A stretch of 64,000 nucleotides of DNA from Fusobacterium mortiferum ATCC 9817 (GCF_000158195.2 NZ_GL987988.1:267371-331370), one strand, 5' to 3'. Counted from the first letter of the stretch, positions 18,224 through 28,409 are shown. Numbers and translations are program-made. Notes: generated by a model from the letters alone, not told the origin.

Positions 18224-19324
18224 ATGATTAGGAAAATAAATAGAGTATTTCAAAATTTTTTAAGAAATCAAAAAGTAAAAATAGCTAGGTTATTATGGGA
18301 TAAAAAAGAAAAAGTGAAGATAATTAAAGAGGATCTAATAGAAAAAAATGGAATAGACTCTATTATAATAATGAGAGATGATGGAAAAATAGGGGATATG
18401 GTTGTAAGCAGCTTTATTTATCGAGAGATAAAAAAACAATATCCTAATATTAAAATAGGAGTAGTAACAAGAAAAGGTGCTACTGACATTATAAAAGATA
18501 ACCATTATGTTGATAAAATTTATGAATATAAAAAAGATAGTAGTTATTTAAAAAATCTAGCTAATGAGATAGCTAAAGAAAAATATGATTTATTAATAGA
18601 TACTTCTACTATCTTAAGAGAAAAACAGATAATGTTTATTAGCAAGTGTGACTGTAAAATAAATTTGGGAGTAGATAAAGAGGGGTGGCAATTATTTGAT
18701 ATAAGTGTACCAGAGGAAAAAAATTCTCATATAACTAAAAGATTTATAAATATTTTAGAAGTATTAGGAATAAAAGAGATACAAAGTAATTATGATATAC
18801 AGATATCAGATGAAGCTCTGGTAAAGGTAGAGAAAAAAATAAAAGAAGAGGAAAATATACTTGAGGTAAGTGGAAAAGAAAGAGTTATATTAAATCCATA
18901 TACTGCAAGTAAACATAGAAATTTTAATAGAAAAAATATAGAAAAGATTATAGAAATTCTTTTGAAATATAGAGAAAATGAATTATATTTGTTGGGACAT
19001 GGAGAAAATAAAAAAGAGATATTAGAGATAAAAGAAAAGATAAAAGATAAAAGAGTACACTATATAGAATTAGCTGGAATACAAGAAGTAATAGCTTTGA
19101 TAAAAAATTGTGAAATGATAATATCTCCAGATACTTCTATTGTACATATAGGAGTAGGGTTAGATAAAAAAGTGATAGCTATATATAGAGAAGATGTTAT
19201 AGGAAACAATGGTGTATTGTGGGGACCAAATTCAGATAAGGCTATTCAAATTTTTTCAAAAGAGAATAAAGATGATGATATAAATAATTTTGATATGAGA
19301 GAAATAGAGAGAGCAATAAGTTAA
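18224..19324 (+). CDS. Glycosyltransferase family 9 (LPS heptosyltransferase-like)
   Basis: 366 residues. Start of the LPS block. The family N-terminal block MRDDGKIGDMVVSSFIYREI is at about residue 44, LNPYTASKHRNF near 223, and the C-terminal donor-binding ISPDTSIVHIGVGL near 304, typical of GT9. It likely transfers ADP-heptose (or a similar sugar) to the inner core. Eleven bases separate it from the next gene, so it begins the operon running to about 25.75 kb. A TATAAT at 18157-18162 is a plausible -10, but I see no good -35. Confidence 0.85.
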   Translation: MIRKINRVFQNFLRNQKVKIARLLWDKKEKVKIIKEDLIEKNGIDSIIIMRDDGKIGDMVVSSFIYREIKKQYPNIKIGVVTRKGATDIIKDNHYVDKIYEYKKDSSYLKNLANEIAKEKYDLLIDTSTILREKQIMFISKCDCKINLGVDKEGWQLFDISVPEEKNSHITKRFINILEVLGIKEIQSNYDIQISDEALVKVEKKIKEEENILEVSGKERVILNPYTASKHRNFNRKNIEKIIEILLKYRENELYLLGHGENKKEILEIKEKIKDKRVHYIELAGIQEVIALIKNCEMIISPDTSIVHIGVGLDKKVIAIYREDVIGNNGVLWGPNSDKAIQIFSKENKDDDINNFDMREIERAIS

Positions 19325-19335
19325 GGGAGATTTTT

Positions 19336-20526
19336 ATGGAAAAGAAAAGAATATTGTTTTATAATGGACAGCTATTTATGGGAGGAATAGAGAGAGTATT
19401 AATTTCATATTTACAAGGTTTAGCAAAAGAAAAAGATTTAGAAATAACAGTTTTAATAAAAGAAAATGATCCAGAAAAAAATATATTTTTTAAAGATATC
19501 CCTAAAAATTTACCAGTTATATTTATAAAAACAGAGGAAATGGTTAAATTTAGAAATAAGGTAAAGAATAATAAGAAAAATATTTTTTGTAGATTACTAT
19601 ATCCATTACTTTTAAGCTATGAAAGAATATATATGAAAAAATGGTTAAAAAAATTTATGCAAGAAAATAAAGAGAAGTTTGATATAGTAATAGATTTTGA
19701 TATGAGTTTAGGAAAATATCTAGATGTAATACCATTACCTAAAATAGGATGGGTTCATTATAATCTTTCAAGTAAAAAAGGTAAGAAAAAAGTAAGATTA
19801 AGTGAGAGATTAAAAAAATATGATAAGATTGTTAATATTTGTGATGAGATGTTGCAAGAGATGATTCAAATATTTGATGTACCAAAAGATAGACTATATA
19901 GATTATATAATCCTTTTGATATAGATATAGTAAAAAAGAATATGGAAGCTGAAGTTGAATCAGAGGATGAAAAATTTTTAAAAAATGAATATATGGTAGC
20001 AGTATCTAGACTAGCAAAAGGAAAGGGAAGAGAAGATTTAATAGATATATATTATAATTTAAAAAATAAAGGAATAAAAGATAAGTTATATATAATAGGA
20101 GATGGACCACAAAAATCAGAGTTAGAAGAAAAAATAAAAGAGTTAAACCTTGAAAAAGATGTATTGCTATTGGGACAGAAAAAAAATCCATTTCCATGGA
20201 TGAAGAATGCAAAACTCTTCTTACATACTTCATATGGAGAAGGTTTACCTACAGTATTTTTAGAAAGTATGATTTGTGGGACAGCTGTAATTGCCTATGA
20301 TTGCCCAACAGGACCAAAAGATATTTTAGGTAAGAATGAATATGGAATCTTAGTAAAAAATGGAGATAAAAAAAGTTTTGAAGAAGAGATAATAAATTTA
20401 TTAGATGATGAGAATAGAAAAAAATATATGTTAGATAAGTTTATGAAGGAAAAAATAAAAGAATTTGATGTAAAATATATAGTAGAGCAATTTAAAAAAC
20501 TTATTAATTTTGGAGATGAAGAATGA
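19336..20526 (+). CDS. Glycosyltransferase family 4 (GT-B)
   Basis: 396 residues. N-terminal GGIERVLISYLQGLA and C-terminal AVSRLAKGKG, IIGDGPQKSELEEKI and the E-x7-E motif region YGEGLPTVFLESMICGTAVI are the retaining GT4 signature (nucleotide-sugar donor binding). It belongs to the LPS core operon and overlaps the next gene by four bases. The next gene is a paralog of the same length. Sugar and linkage cannot be predicted. Confidence 0.87.
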   Translation: MEKKRILFYNGQLFMGGIERVLISYLQGLAKEKDLEITVLIKENDPEKNIFFKDIPKNLPVIFIKTEEMVKFRNKVKNNKKNIFCRLLYPLLLSYERIYMKKWLKKFMQENKEKFDIVIDFDMSLGKYLDVIPLPKIGWVHYNLSSKKGKKKVRLSERLKKYDKIVNICDEMLQEMIQIFDVPKDRLYRLYNPFDIDIVKKNMEAEVESEDEKFLKNEYMVAVSRLAKGKGREDLIDIYYNLKNKGIKDKLYIIGDGPQKSELEEKIKELNLEKDVLLLGQKKNPFPWMKNAKLFLHTSYGEGLPTVFLESMICGTAVIAYDCPTGPKDILGKNEYGILVKNGDKKSFEEEIINLLDDENRKKYMLDKFMKEKIKEFDVKYIVEQFKKLINFGDEE

Positions 20527-21713
20527 AGAAAAAAATAGTTTTTAGAAGTGGAAGTCTTAGAATGGGAGGACTTGAAAGAGTATTAATAGAGGTTCTTCAA
20601 ACAATAAACAAAGATAAGTACGAGATTATCTTGGTAATAGATGATGATTGTGGAGAAAATAATATTTTTGAGAAGGATATTCCGAAAGAGGTAAAATATT
20701 ATTTTTTAAAATCACAAGAGCTAATTCAGAAAATAGATAAGTATAGATTGAAAAAAAAGAATTATATATATAAAATCTTATATAATTTTTATTTAAACTA
20801 TTCAACAAAAATAATGTTTAAAAATATGGAAAAATTAGTAAAAGAAATGGGAAGTATAGATATATTAGTTGATTTTGATGCTGGTGCAACTAAATATATA
20901 GATAAATTAAATATAAAAAGAAAAATTGTTTGGATTCATAATTCAATTCCAAATTTAAAAAAGAAGAAAGATAAGATAGAAAGGTTTGGAAAAAGATTAG
21001 AACATTATGATACAATAGTAGCAATTTGTGATGAGATGAAGGAAGAACTAGAAAATATTTATCCTAAACTAAGAGGAAAAATCAGAAGGATATACAATCC
21101 ATTTAATTTTGAAAGAATAGAAAAATTAAGTGAAGATTTAAGTGAGTTAAATAATGAACAAAAAAATATGCTAAAAGATGACTATTGTATCGCTATTTCA
21201 AGATTAGATACACTTCAAAAAGACTACTTAACTTTAATAAAAGCTTTTTCAAAGTTAAAAGAAAAAAATATAAATAAAAAATTATATATAATAGGAGATG
21301 GACCTTCAAAAGAAGAAATAAGAATATATATAGAAAATTATAAACTTGAAGACCAAATAAAGTTATTAGGTAGATTTAAAAATCCATATGTATGGTTAAA
21401 AAATTGTGATTTTTTTATACATAGTTCAAAATATGAAGGGTTTGGGTTGGTTTTAGTAGAAGCAGCTTTTTTTAATAAATTGGTTATATCAAGTGACTGT
21501 AAAGTAGGACCAAGTGAAATTTTGGAATATGGAAAAAGTGGATATTTATTTAATGTTGGGAATTTTGAACAATTAGCTGAAATATTAGAAAAAATAATAT
21601 TAAAAAAAGATGGAGAAATAAGTAAAATTATAAAAAATATGGAAAAAAATCTATTAAGATTTGATAAAAGTGTAGTTTTAAAAGAGTATGAAAAACTATT
21701 TGATGAAAATTAA
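20523..21713 (+). CDS. Glycosyltransferase family 4 (GT-B), paralog of the upstream gene
   Basis: 396 residues, again GT4: GGLERVLIEVLQTI at the N-terminus, AISRLDTLQKDYLTLIKAF, IIGDGPSKEEIRIYI, and YEGFGLVLVEAAFFNKLVI as the E-x7-E block. It shares motif order with the gene before it (ATGA overlap), indicating an old tandem duplication with divergence. Likely a second sugar-adding step in LPS outer core. Confidence 0.87.
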   Translation: MKKKIVFRSGSLRMGGLERVLIEVLQTINKDKYEIILVIDDDCGENNIFEKDIPKEVKYYFLKSQELIQKIDKYRLKKKNYIYKILYNFYLNYSTKIMFKNMEKLVKEMGSIDILVDFDAGATKYIDKLNIKRKIVWIHNSIPNLKKKKDKIERFGKRLEHYDTIVAICDEMKEELENIYPKLRGKIRRIYNPFNFERIEKLSEDLSELNNEQKNMLKDDYCIAISRLDTLQKDYLTLIKAFSKLKEKNINKKLYIIGDGPSKEEIRIYIENYKLEDQIKLLGRFKNPYVWLKNCDFFIHSSKYEGFGLVLVEAAFFNKLVISSDCKVGPSEILEYGKSGYLFNVGNFEQLAEILEKIILKKDGEISKIIKNMEKNLLRFDKSVVLKEYEKLFDEN

Positions 21714-21725
21714 TAAGGTGATAAT

Positions 21726-22478
21726 TTGAAAGATATAAAATCTAGTGAATATAAAGAATATAAAATCTATTTTCCACCAAAAGAAAAAATGGAAGAATTG
21801 TGGAAAATTATTATAGATAATACTTTTAAACTTAATAAAGTACTGAAAGATACAAAGAGAAACTATGTAGCTATAGTAGAAATTAATAATAAAAAATATA
21901 TTTTAAAAGAATTTCGTTCAGAAGTAGTTATTCCTCAAAGGAAAATACAAACCTTCTTTAAAAAAGGAGAAGCCCTTACTACATTAAAAAATGGTCAAGA
22001 AGCTATAAAAGAAGGAGTAACAGAGTTAGTAGAACCATTAGTTGCTATTATAAAAAAAGGAATTTTTATTCAAAAAAGCTTTCTTTTAATGGAATATATT
22101 GATGGAAATATTCTTAGAACAAATGAAGATATAGATAAGGTAATTGAAATAATAAAGAAAGTACATAAGTTAGGAAGATATCATGGAGATCTTAATACTT
22201 CTAATTTTGTAAAAATCGAAAATAAAATTAAAATGATAGATACACAAATGAAAAAAGAAAAGTATCTATATTTTAAAAGAATATATGATATTTTTACACT
22301 AAAAGAGGATTTGTTAGTAAAAGAGTTGAGATATAATGTGGATATGAAATATTCAATAAATAAAAAAGGATTTTCATATATATTAGTCTTTATTTTAAAA
22401 AAGATAAAACGTTCTAATTTTATAGAAAAATTCAGAAATTTGAAAAAAGATTTGAGAAAAAAAGGCTGGAGAATATAG
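21726..22478 (+). CDS. LPS core heptose kinase, RfaY/WaaY-like
   Basis: 250 residues, a small protein-kinase-like fold. An ATP-binding Lys sits in YILKEFRSE near residue 60; the catalytic loop is YHGDLNTSNFVK near residues 155-166 and the metal-binding Asp in KMIDTQ near 174. This matches the WaaY family, which phosphorylates core heptose and adds negative charge to the outer membrane. It starts at TTG 21726 after AAGGTGA. The C-terminal ~60 residues are basic and may bind membrane. It sits among glycosyltransferases, as waaY does in enterobacteria. Confidence 0.75.
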   Translation: MKDIKSSEYKEYKIYFPPKEKMEELWKIIIDNTFKLNKVLKDTKRNYVAIVEINNKKYILKEFRSEVVIPQRKIQTFFKKGEALTTLKNGQEAIKEGVTELVEPLVAIIKKGIFIQKSFLLMEYIDGNILRTNEDIDKVIEIIKKVHKLGRYHGDLNTSNFVKIENKIKMIDTQMKKEKYLYFKRIYDIFTLKEDLLVKELRYNVDMKYSINKKGFSYILVFILKKIKRSNFIEKFRNLKKDLRKKGWRI

Positions 22479-22489
22479 GGAGAGGAAAA

Positions 22490-23557
22490 GTGAAATTATC
22501 AAATATTAGAAAAAAATTGAAAGAGATATATTTGGATGTATATTTTAAATTGAAACCTTTTGAATATAAAAAAGGGAATAAAATACTTTTAACTGTAACA
22601 GACGGTTTAGGAGATAATATTGTTCGTGAAAAATTGCTAAGAAAATTTTTAGAGGAATATGGAAATGATAGAGTTATAGTAATGTGTGTAGAAAAAACTA
22701 AATCCTTTTTAGAAAAATTAGGATTTAATAATATAATTATATATAGTTCTTCTCATAGAAAAAGGATAAAAGGGAAAATTGAATTAATAAATAAGATAGC
22801 GAGTTTAGGAATTGAAAAAATAGTTTCATTAGAATTTGATCAACATGATATTTATGTGAAATACATAAAAAATGTAGAAAAAATAGGATATTTTAATAAA
22901 TTTAACACTAAATATAATAAATATTATAATAAAATTATAAATTTTGAAAGAGAAAATTATATTCTTGAACAAGTTAAAAATTTCTACAATGAGTATTTTA
23001 ATAAAAATTTAACTTTGAATGGAATTCTTCCAGATATAAGCAATATGTATGGTAAATCAGAAAAATATAAAAACGTAATATCTTTCGGGATAGGATCTGC
23101 TGATAGAAAAAAAATGTTATGTTCAGATAAGGTAGTTGAAATAATAATAACTTTAAATAAAACTTCAAAAAATAAAATAATTTTATTAGGAAAAGGGGAA
23201 TTAGAAGAAAAATTAGTTAATGAAATAAAAACTAAGATTAAGTTAGAAAAATATAATGTTATAAATTTAGTTAATAAATTAAGTTTAACAGAAACATTAG
23301 AAATTATAAACTCGGCAAAAATTTATTTAGGAGTAGATTCAGGATTATATAATTTTGCATTTGGATTTAGGAAGAAGATTCTTGCTTTTTTTGGACAAAA
23401 AAATAGTTTTTCACATGATAAATTTGAAAATGTAAGGATAATATATGGTAATAGTGAAAATAGAGAAGAGAATTACTTTGGAACAAAATTATTAAATTCT
23501 ATAGAAATAGATTATGAAGATTTAAAAAAATTTTTAGTAGGGGAAAATGATGAATAA
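22490..23557 (+). CDS. Glycosyltransferase family 9-like protein
   Basis: 355 residues. N-terminal VTDGLGDNIVREKLLRKFL and C-terminal LGVDSGLYNFAFGFRKKILAFFG fit a divergent GT9 (ADP-heptose-LPS heptosyltransferase-like) protein; SFGIGSADRKKM in the middle corresponds to the donor-binding loop. It starts at GTG 22490 with GGGAGAGG upstream and overlaps the ligase gene by 11 bases. Family call moderately sure, substrate unknown. Confidence 0.75.
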   Translation: MKLSNIRKKLKEIYLDVYFKLKPFEYKKGNKILLTVTDGLGDNIVREKLLRKFLEEYGNDRVIVMCVEKTKSFLEKLGFNNIIIYSSSHRKRIKGKIELINKIASLGIEKIVSLEFDQHDIYVKYIKNVEKIGYFNKFNTKYNKYYNKIINFERENYILEQVKNFYNEYFNKNLTLNGILPDISNMYGKSEKYKNVISFGIGSADRKKMLCSDKVVEIIITLNKTSKNKIILLGKGELEEKLVNEIKTKIKLEKYNVINLVNKLSLTETLEIINSAKIYLGVDSGLYNFAFGFRKKILAFFGQKNSFSHDKFENVRIIYGNSENREENYFGTKLLNSIEIDYEDLKKFLVGENDE

Positions 23558-24746
23558 AGAAAAATTTTTAAAACTAAAAGAGATAGTTCTATATATTTTA
23601 GGGGTAAGTCTTTTTATAAATTTTAATATTACTAAAATTAGTTTAGGTTTTATTTTTGTATTTATTTTAATAGATATATTTTATTTTAAAGAAAAAATGG
23701 AATTCGGAAATAAAAAATTAAGAAAATTAGTATTATTCTTTATTGGAGTAGGGATTTTATGGAATTTTTTAGCTGATTTTAATTATAGAGCAGTTAGAGC
23801 ATTTCTTAAAATAAACCAATATTTTATAATTACTTTCTATTTATATTCTTTAGTAAAAGAAAAAAAAGAGATTTTAAGAAAGTTTATAATAAGTATAGGG
23901 ATAGGATATCTGTTGTTATTTTTTAATGGAATAAATACATATTTTTTAAAAAAAGATATTTCAAGATTTGAAGGGTATTTAGGGATTATGTCTACAGCTT
24001 TAATCAGTTCAATTATAACAGTATTTTCTTTTGGAGGGATATTAGAGAGTAAAAGTAAAAAAATCAAAATTTTTAGTATTTTTCTATGTGCAAGTTCATT
24101 ATTTTTACTTGTTATTTCACAAACTAGAGCAGCATTATTAGCTGTTATTTTATCGTGTTTTATATTAGTAGTTATTAATAAAAATATTAAATTATTATTA
24201 TCATGTATAAGTGGAATGGTATTGCTATTAATATTTTTCCAAACTCCATATTCAAATAGATTTAAGAAAAATACTTTTAATATTGAAAGAACAGTACAAA
24301 ATACTTCTAATGGATTAAGAGTAGAAATGTGGAAAAATGCAATTTGGCGTTATTCACAGCATCCAATAACTGGAACAGGAACTAAACAAGATAAGAAGTT
24401 GTTTGATAAATATGTAGATATGATGCCAGAAGATACTAAAGTTCAAAGATATTATAAATCTATATTTGAAAAAGGATTTGATGATGCTCATAGTATGTAT
24501 CTTAATAACTTAGTATATCATGGGGTATTTTCAATATTTCAATTTTTAATTTTTTTACCATATTTTTTAATAGTTTTAATAAAAAATCTTGAATTTAAAT
24601 ATAGATTAGCTACTTTTGGTGCATTAATAAGTTATTGTATCTATGGAGTGGTATGGCCTCTTTGGAGAGGAGGAGCAGACCCAGTATTTTTATGGGTTAT
24701 TTTAGCGATAACAGGATGCAGTTGCTTGAAAAATAAAGGAGAATAA
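23547..24746 (+). CDS. O-antigen ligase/polymerase-like membrane protein (WaaL/Wzy type)
   Basis: 399 residues with about ten membrane helices and a large extracytoplasmic loop after the middle. The loop contains MWKNAIWRYSQHPITGTGT and FDDAHSMYLNNLVYHGVFSI, the Arg/His arrangement expected of the Wzy_C/O-antigen ligase family. WaaL joins O-antigen to lipid A-core in the periplasm; Wzy polymerises O-units. With LPS core glycosyltransferases on both sides a ligase is the more natural reading. Two ATGs (23547 and 23550) are possible starts. Confidence 0.8.
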   Translation: MMNKEKFLKLKEIVLYILGVSLFINFNITKISLGFIFVFILIDIFYFKEKMEFGNKKLRKLVLFFIGVGILWNFLADFNYRAVRAFLKINQYFIITFYLYSLVKEKKEILRKFIISIGIGYLLLFFNGINTYFLKKDISRFEGYLGIMSTALISSIITVFSFGGILESKSKKIKIFSIFLCASSLFLLVISQTRAALLAVILSCFILVVINKNIKLLLSCISGMVLLLIFFQTPYSNRFKKNTFNIERTVQNTSNGLRVEMWKNAIWRYSQHPITGTGTKQDKKLFDKYVDMMPEDTKVQRYYKSIFEKGFDDAHSMYLNNLVYHGVFSIFQFLIFLPYFLIVLIKNLEFKYRLATFGALISYCIYGVVWPLWRGGADPVFLWVILAITGCSCLKNKGE

Positions 24747-25754
24747 ATGAAAAAAATAAGTGTAATACTTCCAGTTTATAATGTCGAAAAATATGTAAGA
24801 AAATGTCTTTTATCAATAGTTGAACAAAGTTACCAAAATTTCGAAGTTTTAATAGTTGATGATGGAAGTGTTGATAATTTTTTTAAAGAGATAGAAGATA
24901 TAGTTGCAGAAAATAAAAATATAAAAATATACCAAAAAGCAAATGGAGGAATAGCTTCAGCTAGAAATTTTGGTTTAGAAAAAGCAAATGGAGATTATAT
25001 TTTATTTATTGATAGTGATGATTGGATAGAAAAAGATTTATTTAAAAATTTAGTAGAAAATTTAAGTGATGAAGATATTTTAATATTTAATTTAGGAGAG
25101 TATAGTAATAAAGAAGGTAAAATAATAACAAATAGAAGAATAAAAAATATAAATAAAGAATTGTTGAAAATTAATGAAGGATATATTTTTTTAGATGAAG
25201 TTCCAAATGGAGCAACAATAAAAATTTATAAAAGATCCTTTATAGAAAAAAATAATTTTAGGTTTAATGAGGGGTTAAAGTTGTATGAAGATACATACTG
25301 GGATATAATCACTTTAATTAATACTAAAAAGGTAAGATTTTTAGATTATGTTGGATATTGGTATAGAGTAGGAAGAGATGGAAGCTTGATAACAGACTTA
25401 TCTAGTGAGAAAAATAAAAAATATCAATTAATGATAAAAGAATTATTGTTAAAATTAAAAGATGAAAATATTTCAGAGTTAGTAAAAATAAAATTAGAAA
25501 TTTTAATATTGAGAATAGAAATTGAATTAGAGGAAATTAGTAAAAATTTTTTTAAAGAAGAATTTACAGAGTTTTTTAAAAAGAGTTTAACAATAATAGA
25601 GAATGAGAAAAATACCATAGTTAAAAAATATTTTAAAAGTAAAATAAAAAAAATAATAGAAAATAATATAAATAAAATAGATATTTTTAGATATATTTAT
25701 ATAAAAAATAATTTAATTACATTAAAAATGATTAGAAGAAAAATTTTTAAATAG
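24747..25754 (+). CDS. Glycosyltransferase family 2
   Basis: 335 residues. N-terminal SVILPVYNVEKYVRKCL, VDDGSVDN near residue 40 and FIDSDDWIE near 92 are the inverting GT2 (GT-A fold) motifs. The C-terminal ~120 residues are Lys/Ile/Glu-rich and helical. It starts immediately after the stop of the ligase gene. Last gene of the LPS core operon; likely adds one sugar to the core or O-unit. Confidence 0.88.
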   Translation: MKKISVILPVYNVEKYVRKCLLSIVEQSYQNFEVLIVDDGSVDNFFKEIEDIVAENKNIKIYQKANGGIASARNFGLEKANGDYILFIDSDDWIEKDLFKNLVENLSDEDILIFNLGEYSNKEGKIITNRRIKNINKELLKINEGYIFLDEVPNGATIKIYKRSFIEKNNFRFNEGLKLYEDTYWDIITLINTKKVRFLDYVGYWYRVGRDGSLITDLSSEKNKKYQLMIKELLLKLKDENISELVKIKLEILILRIEIELEEISKNFFKEEFTEFFKKSLTIIENEKNTIVKKYFKSKIKKIIENNINKIDIFRYIYIKNNLITLKMIRRKIFK

Positions 25755-25818
25755 ATAAGAAAAAAGAGATTTGAGTATTATGATTAATATTAGTTTTGAA
25801 TAAAAAAGGAGTACAAAA

Positions 25819-26688
25819 ATGAAAGGGATAATATTAGCTGGTGGAACAGGGACAAGACTATATCCAATGACAAAGAGTATATCAAAGCAGATACTTCCTA
25901 TCTATGATAAACCAATGATATATTATCCTCTTTCTGTACTTATGTTAGCAGGGATAAGAGAGGTACTGATAATCTCTACTCCCAGAGATTTAAGATGTTT
26001 TGAAGAGTTGTTTCAAGATGGTAGTGAACTTGGAATGAAGATAGAGTATAAGGTACAGAAAAAACCTAATGGTTTAGCAGAAGCCTTTATAATAGGAGAA
26101 GACTTTATAGGTAATGACAATGTAGCCTTAGTTTTAGGAGATAATATTTTCTTTGGACAGGCTTTCTCTCCCATTTTAAAAAATGCAGCTAAATTAGAAA
26201 AGGGAGCAGAAATTTTTGGCTATCTAGTAAAAGACCCAAGAGCATATGGAGTAGTAGAATTTGATAAGAATAGAAACGTAATCTCAATAGAAGAAAAGCC
26301 TGAAAATCCAAAATCTAAGTATGCAGTACCTGGATTATATTTTTATGATAATAGTGTAGTAGAAAAAGCTAAGAGTATTAAACCAAGTAAAAGAGGAGAG
26401 TTAGAGATAACAGACTTAAATAGATTGTACTTAGAGGAGAAAACTCTAAAAGTAAATCTATTGGGAAGGGGATTTGCTTGGTTAGATACAGGAACACATA
26501 AAAATCTTTTACAAGCATCTAACTTTATAGAAACTATACAGGAAAGACAAGGAAACTATGTGGCATGTATAGAGGAGATAGCATATAGAAATGGTTGGAT
26601 AAGTAATGAGGATTTATTAAGGTTAGCAGAGTCACTATTAAAAACTGATTATGGCAAATATTTAATAGAAGTAAGTCAAGAGGTTTAG
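25819..26688 (+). CDS. rfbA: Glucose-1-phosphate thymidylyltransferase
   Basis: 289 residues, usual length. [20 protein letters not shown] (residues ~8-27) is the nucleotidyltransferase signature; [17 protein letters not shown] and the FAWLDTGTH loop are RmlA hallmarks. It makes dTDP-glucose from glucose-1-phosphate and dTTP. The usual partners rfbB, rfbC and rfbD are not in this window, so dTDP-rhamnose or another dTDP-sugar would need genes elsewhere. It lies 64 bases after the LPS operon and has its own AAAAAGGAG site. Confidence 0.93.
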   Translation: MKGIILAGGTGTRLYPMTKSISKQILPIYDKPMIYYPLSVLMLAGIREVLIISTPRDLRCFEELFQDGSELGMKIEYKVQKKPNGLAEAFIIGEDFIGNDNVALVLGDNIFFGQAFSPILKNAAKLEKGAEIFGYLVKDPRAYGVVEFDKNRNVISIEEKPENPKSKYAVPGLYFYDNSVVEKAKSIKPSKRGELEITDLNRLYLEEKTLKVNLLGRGFAWLDTGTHKNLLQASNFIETIQERQGNYVACIEEIAYRNGWISNEDLLRLAESLLKTDYGKYLIEVSQEV

Positions 26689-26740
26689 GATTAAAAATAA
26701 GTGAATTTAGTAACAAAAAAGTAATATAATTTACACCTAA

Positions 26741-26759
26741 AATGACAAAAGTTGTCATT
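26741..26759. promoter_or_regulatory. Perfect 8-bp dyad upstream of the DUF535 gene
   Basis: AATGACAA (26741-26748), a three-base centre, and TTGTCATT (26752-26759), followed 10 bases later by a TATAAT-like box at 26769-26774. It looks like an operator; the loop is too small and no T-run follows, so not a terminator. Confidence 0.45.
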
Positions 26760-26816
26760 AATTACAGGTATAATATATGTGGGAGAATTTAGTAAATAAT
26801 TACTAGGAGAGAGCAC

Positions 26817-27701
26817 ATGTTACAAGGAGTAAAATTATATTATTCAGTTATGAAAAATGGTAAGGGAAAGGGAGAAATTAATAATTTTAAAAAAGGCATA
26901 AAATATATTGGAAGAAATATCCTAATGTATAGTTATTCAAAAGAGATAGCTGATTTCATCCTTTCACATAAATACTTAAGAGATGAGGTATATAGATATC
27001 CTAGTTTATGTAGTAAATTACATAGACCATATCTGACTAATTCATTAATAAATAGAGATAAAGTAAAAGCCATAACTACATCTTATAGAATTTTAGATAA
27101 AAGATTTCCAGAGAGATTATTAGATAGACTATATAGAGAGGGAAAATTAGAACTTTGTACTTTTCAAGGGAAAAATGATAGTGAGTACAAGCTTTCTTTA
27201 AATTTGTATACATCTTATGAAAAAGAGGGAGAGTTTACCTTAGTTTGTTATAATTTTGAAGATAAACCACTAGCTAAACTTACCTTTGGTTTTTTAGAAG
27301 ATAGTATAATTATAGGGGGATTACAAGGATTAGAAAAGGGAGAAGACATTAATCTTATAAAAGAGGCTACTAAAAATATGTATGGAGTTTTTCCTAAAAG
27401 ATTGGTATTAGAGATTCTTTATCTACTTTTTCCAGAGTATAGAGTATTAGGAGTGAGCAGAGAGAAACATATATACTTTTCTGACCATTATAGAAAGAGA
27501 AAAGAGGGAAAAGTCCATGCTAACTATGATGAGTTTTGGGCAAGTTTAGATGGAGAGGAAAAAGACGGAATGTGGTTACTTCCTAAAAAATTAGAGAGAA
27601 AAAATATAGAAGAGATTCCATCTAGAAAAAGGTCTTTATATCAAAATAGGTTTAATTTGTTAGATGAAATATTTAAGGGAATATTAGAGAAAATAGATTA
27701 A
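26817..27701 (+). CDS. DUF535 (VirK/YbjX-like) protein
   Basis: 294 residues. Matches the VirK/YbjX/DUF535 family: YRYPSLCSKLHRPYL near residue 60, the LSLNLYTSYEKEGEFTLVCY strand block, GGLQGLEKG, and the C-terminal HIYFSDHYRKRKEG-x-VHANYDEFW signature. Members in enteric bacteria influence outer membrane and virulence functions; mechanism unknown. No signal peptide or membrane helix. It follows rfbA by ~130 bases and has its own putative promoter with the dyad upstream. Confidence 0.82.
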   Translation: MLQGVKLYYSVMKNGKGKGEINNFKKGIKYIGRNILMYSYSKEIADFILSHKYLRDEVYRYPSLCSKLHRPYLTNSLINRDKVKAITTSYRILDKRFPERLLDRLYREGKLELCTFQGKNDSEYKLSLNLYTSYEKEGEFTLVCYNFEDKPLAKLTFGFLEDSIIIGGLQGLEKGEDINLIKEATKNMYGVFPKRLVLEILYLLFPEYRVLGVSREKHIYFSDHYRKRKEGKVHANYDEFWASLDGEEKDGMWLLPKKLERKNIEEIPSRKRSLYQNRFNLLDEIFKGILEKID

Positions 27702-27747
27702 TAAAATATATAACAAAAAGAGAGGATAAAGAATATGAAGTGTAGCT

Positions 27748-28409
27748 AAATATTATGAAGAATTAAAAACTCTCTATTTTCTCTACCCTAATATAGATGA
27801 GATAATTATATTTGGTTCAAGGGCAAGAGGGGATTACAAAATAGATTTTACAAAAAATATATCATACTTACTGTAGATGATGGATATAAAGATAACTATA
27901 CTATTCTATATCCTTTGTTGAAGAAATATAATATGAAAGCAGTTATATTTTTAGTGTCAGGACTAGATTATAATAGATGGACAGTAGAGAGTGACAATGA
28001 AAAGAGATTTGACCTTATGAGTGATGAAGAGGTTATGGAGTTACAAAATAGTGGTCACATAGAGTTTGGGGGACATACTCTTACTCATGTGAGTTTTTTT
28101 GATGTAGATGATGAGAGAGCTAGAGAGGAGATAGTAAAGGATAAGGAGATTACAGAGAAAAGACTTGGAAAAAAATTAAAAGTTTTTGCTTATCCATATG
28201 GACATAAAAGAAAAGAGGTAGTGGAGATGGTCAAAGAGTGTGGATACTCTTTTGCTGTATCTACTGACACTGGAAGTGGAATATTTACTAAGGATTTATT
28301 TGATATTAGAAGAACAGCCATTGACAAAACTTCCCTTATCAATTTTTTAAGAAGAATATCTCCAAGATATTTACAATATAAGGCTAGAAAGTATAAAGAT
28401 AAATTTTAA
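27748..28409 (+). pseudogene. Gene remnant: nucleotidyltransferase fragment joined to truncated polysaccharide deacetylase
   Basis: Two fragments in different frames. From about 27751 to 27840 one frame reads VAKYYEELKTLYFLYPNIDEI then IIFGSRARGDYK, the start of a minimal (MNT-type) nucleotidyltransferase, lacking a start codon and everything after the GSRARG motif. From about 27842 another frame reads YKKYIILTVDDGYKDNY and continues to 28409 as a NodB-type polysaccharide deacetylase with the metal motif GGHTLTH and the RRTAID end. The deacetylase has lost its N-terminus; the only starts are internal (e.g. TTG 27915, after the DDG motif). I read this as a deletion scar. A residual product is unlikely to be active. 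Confidence 0.7.
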
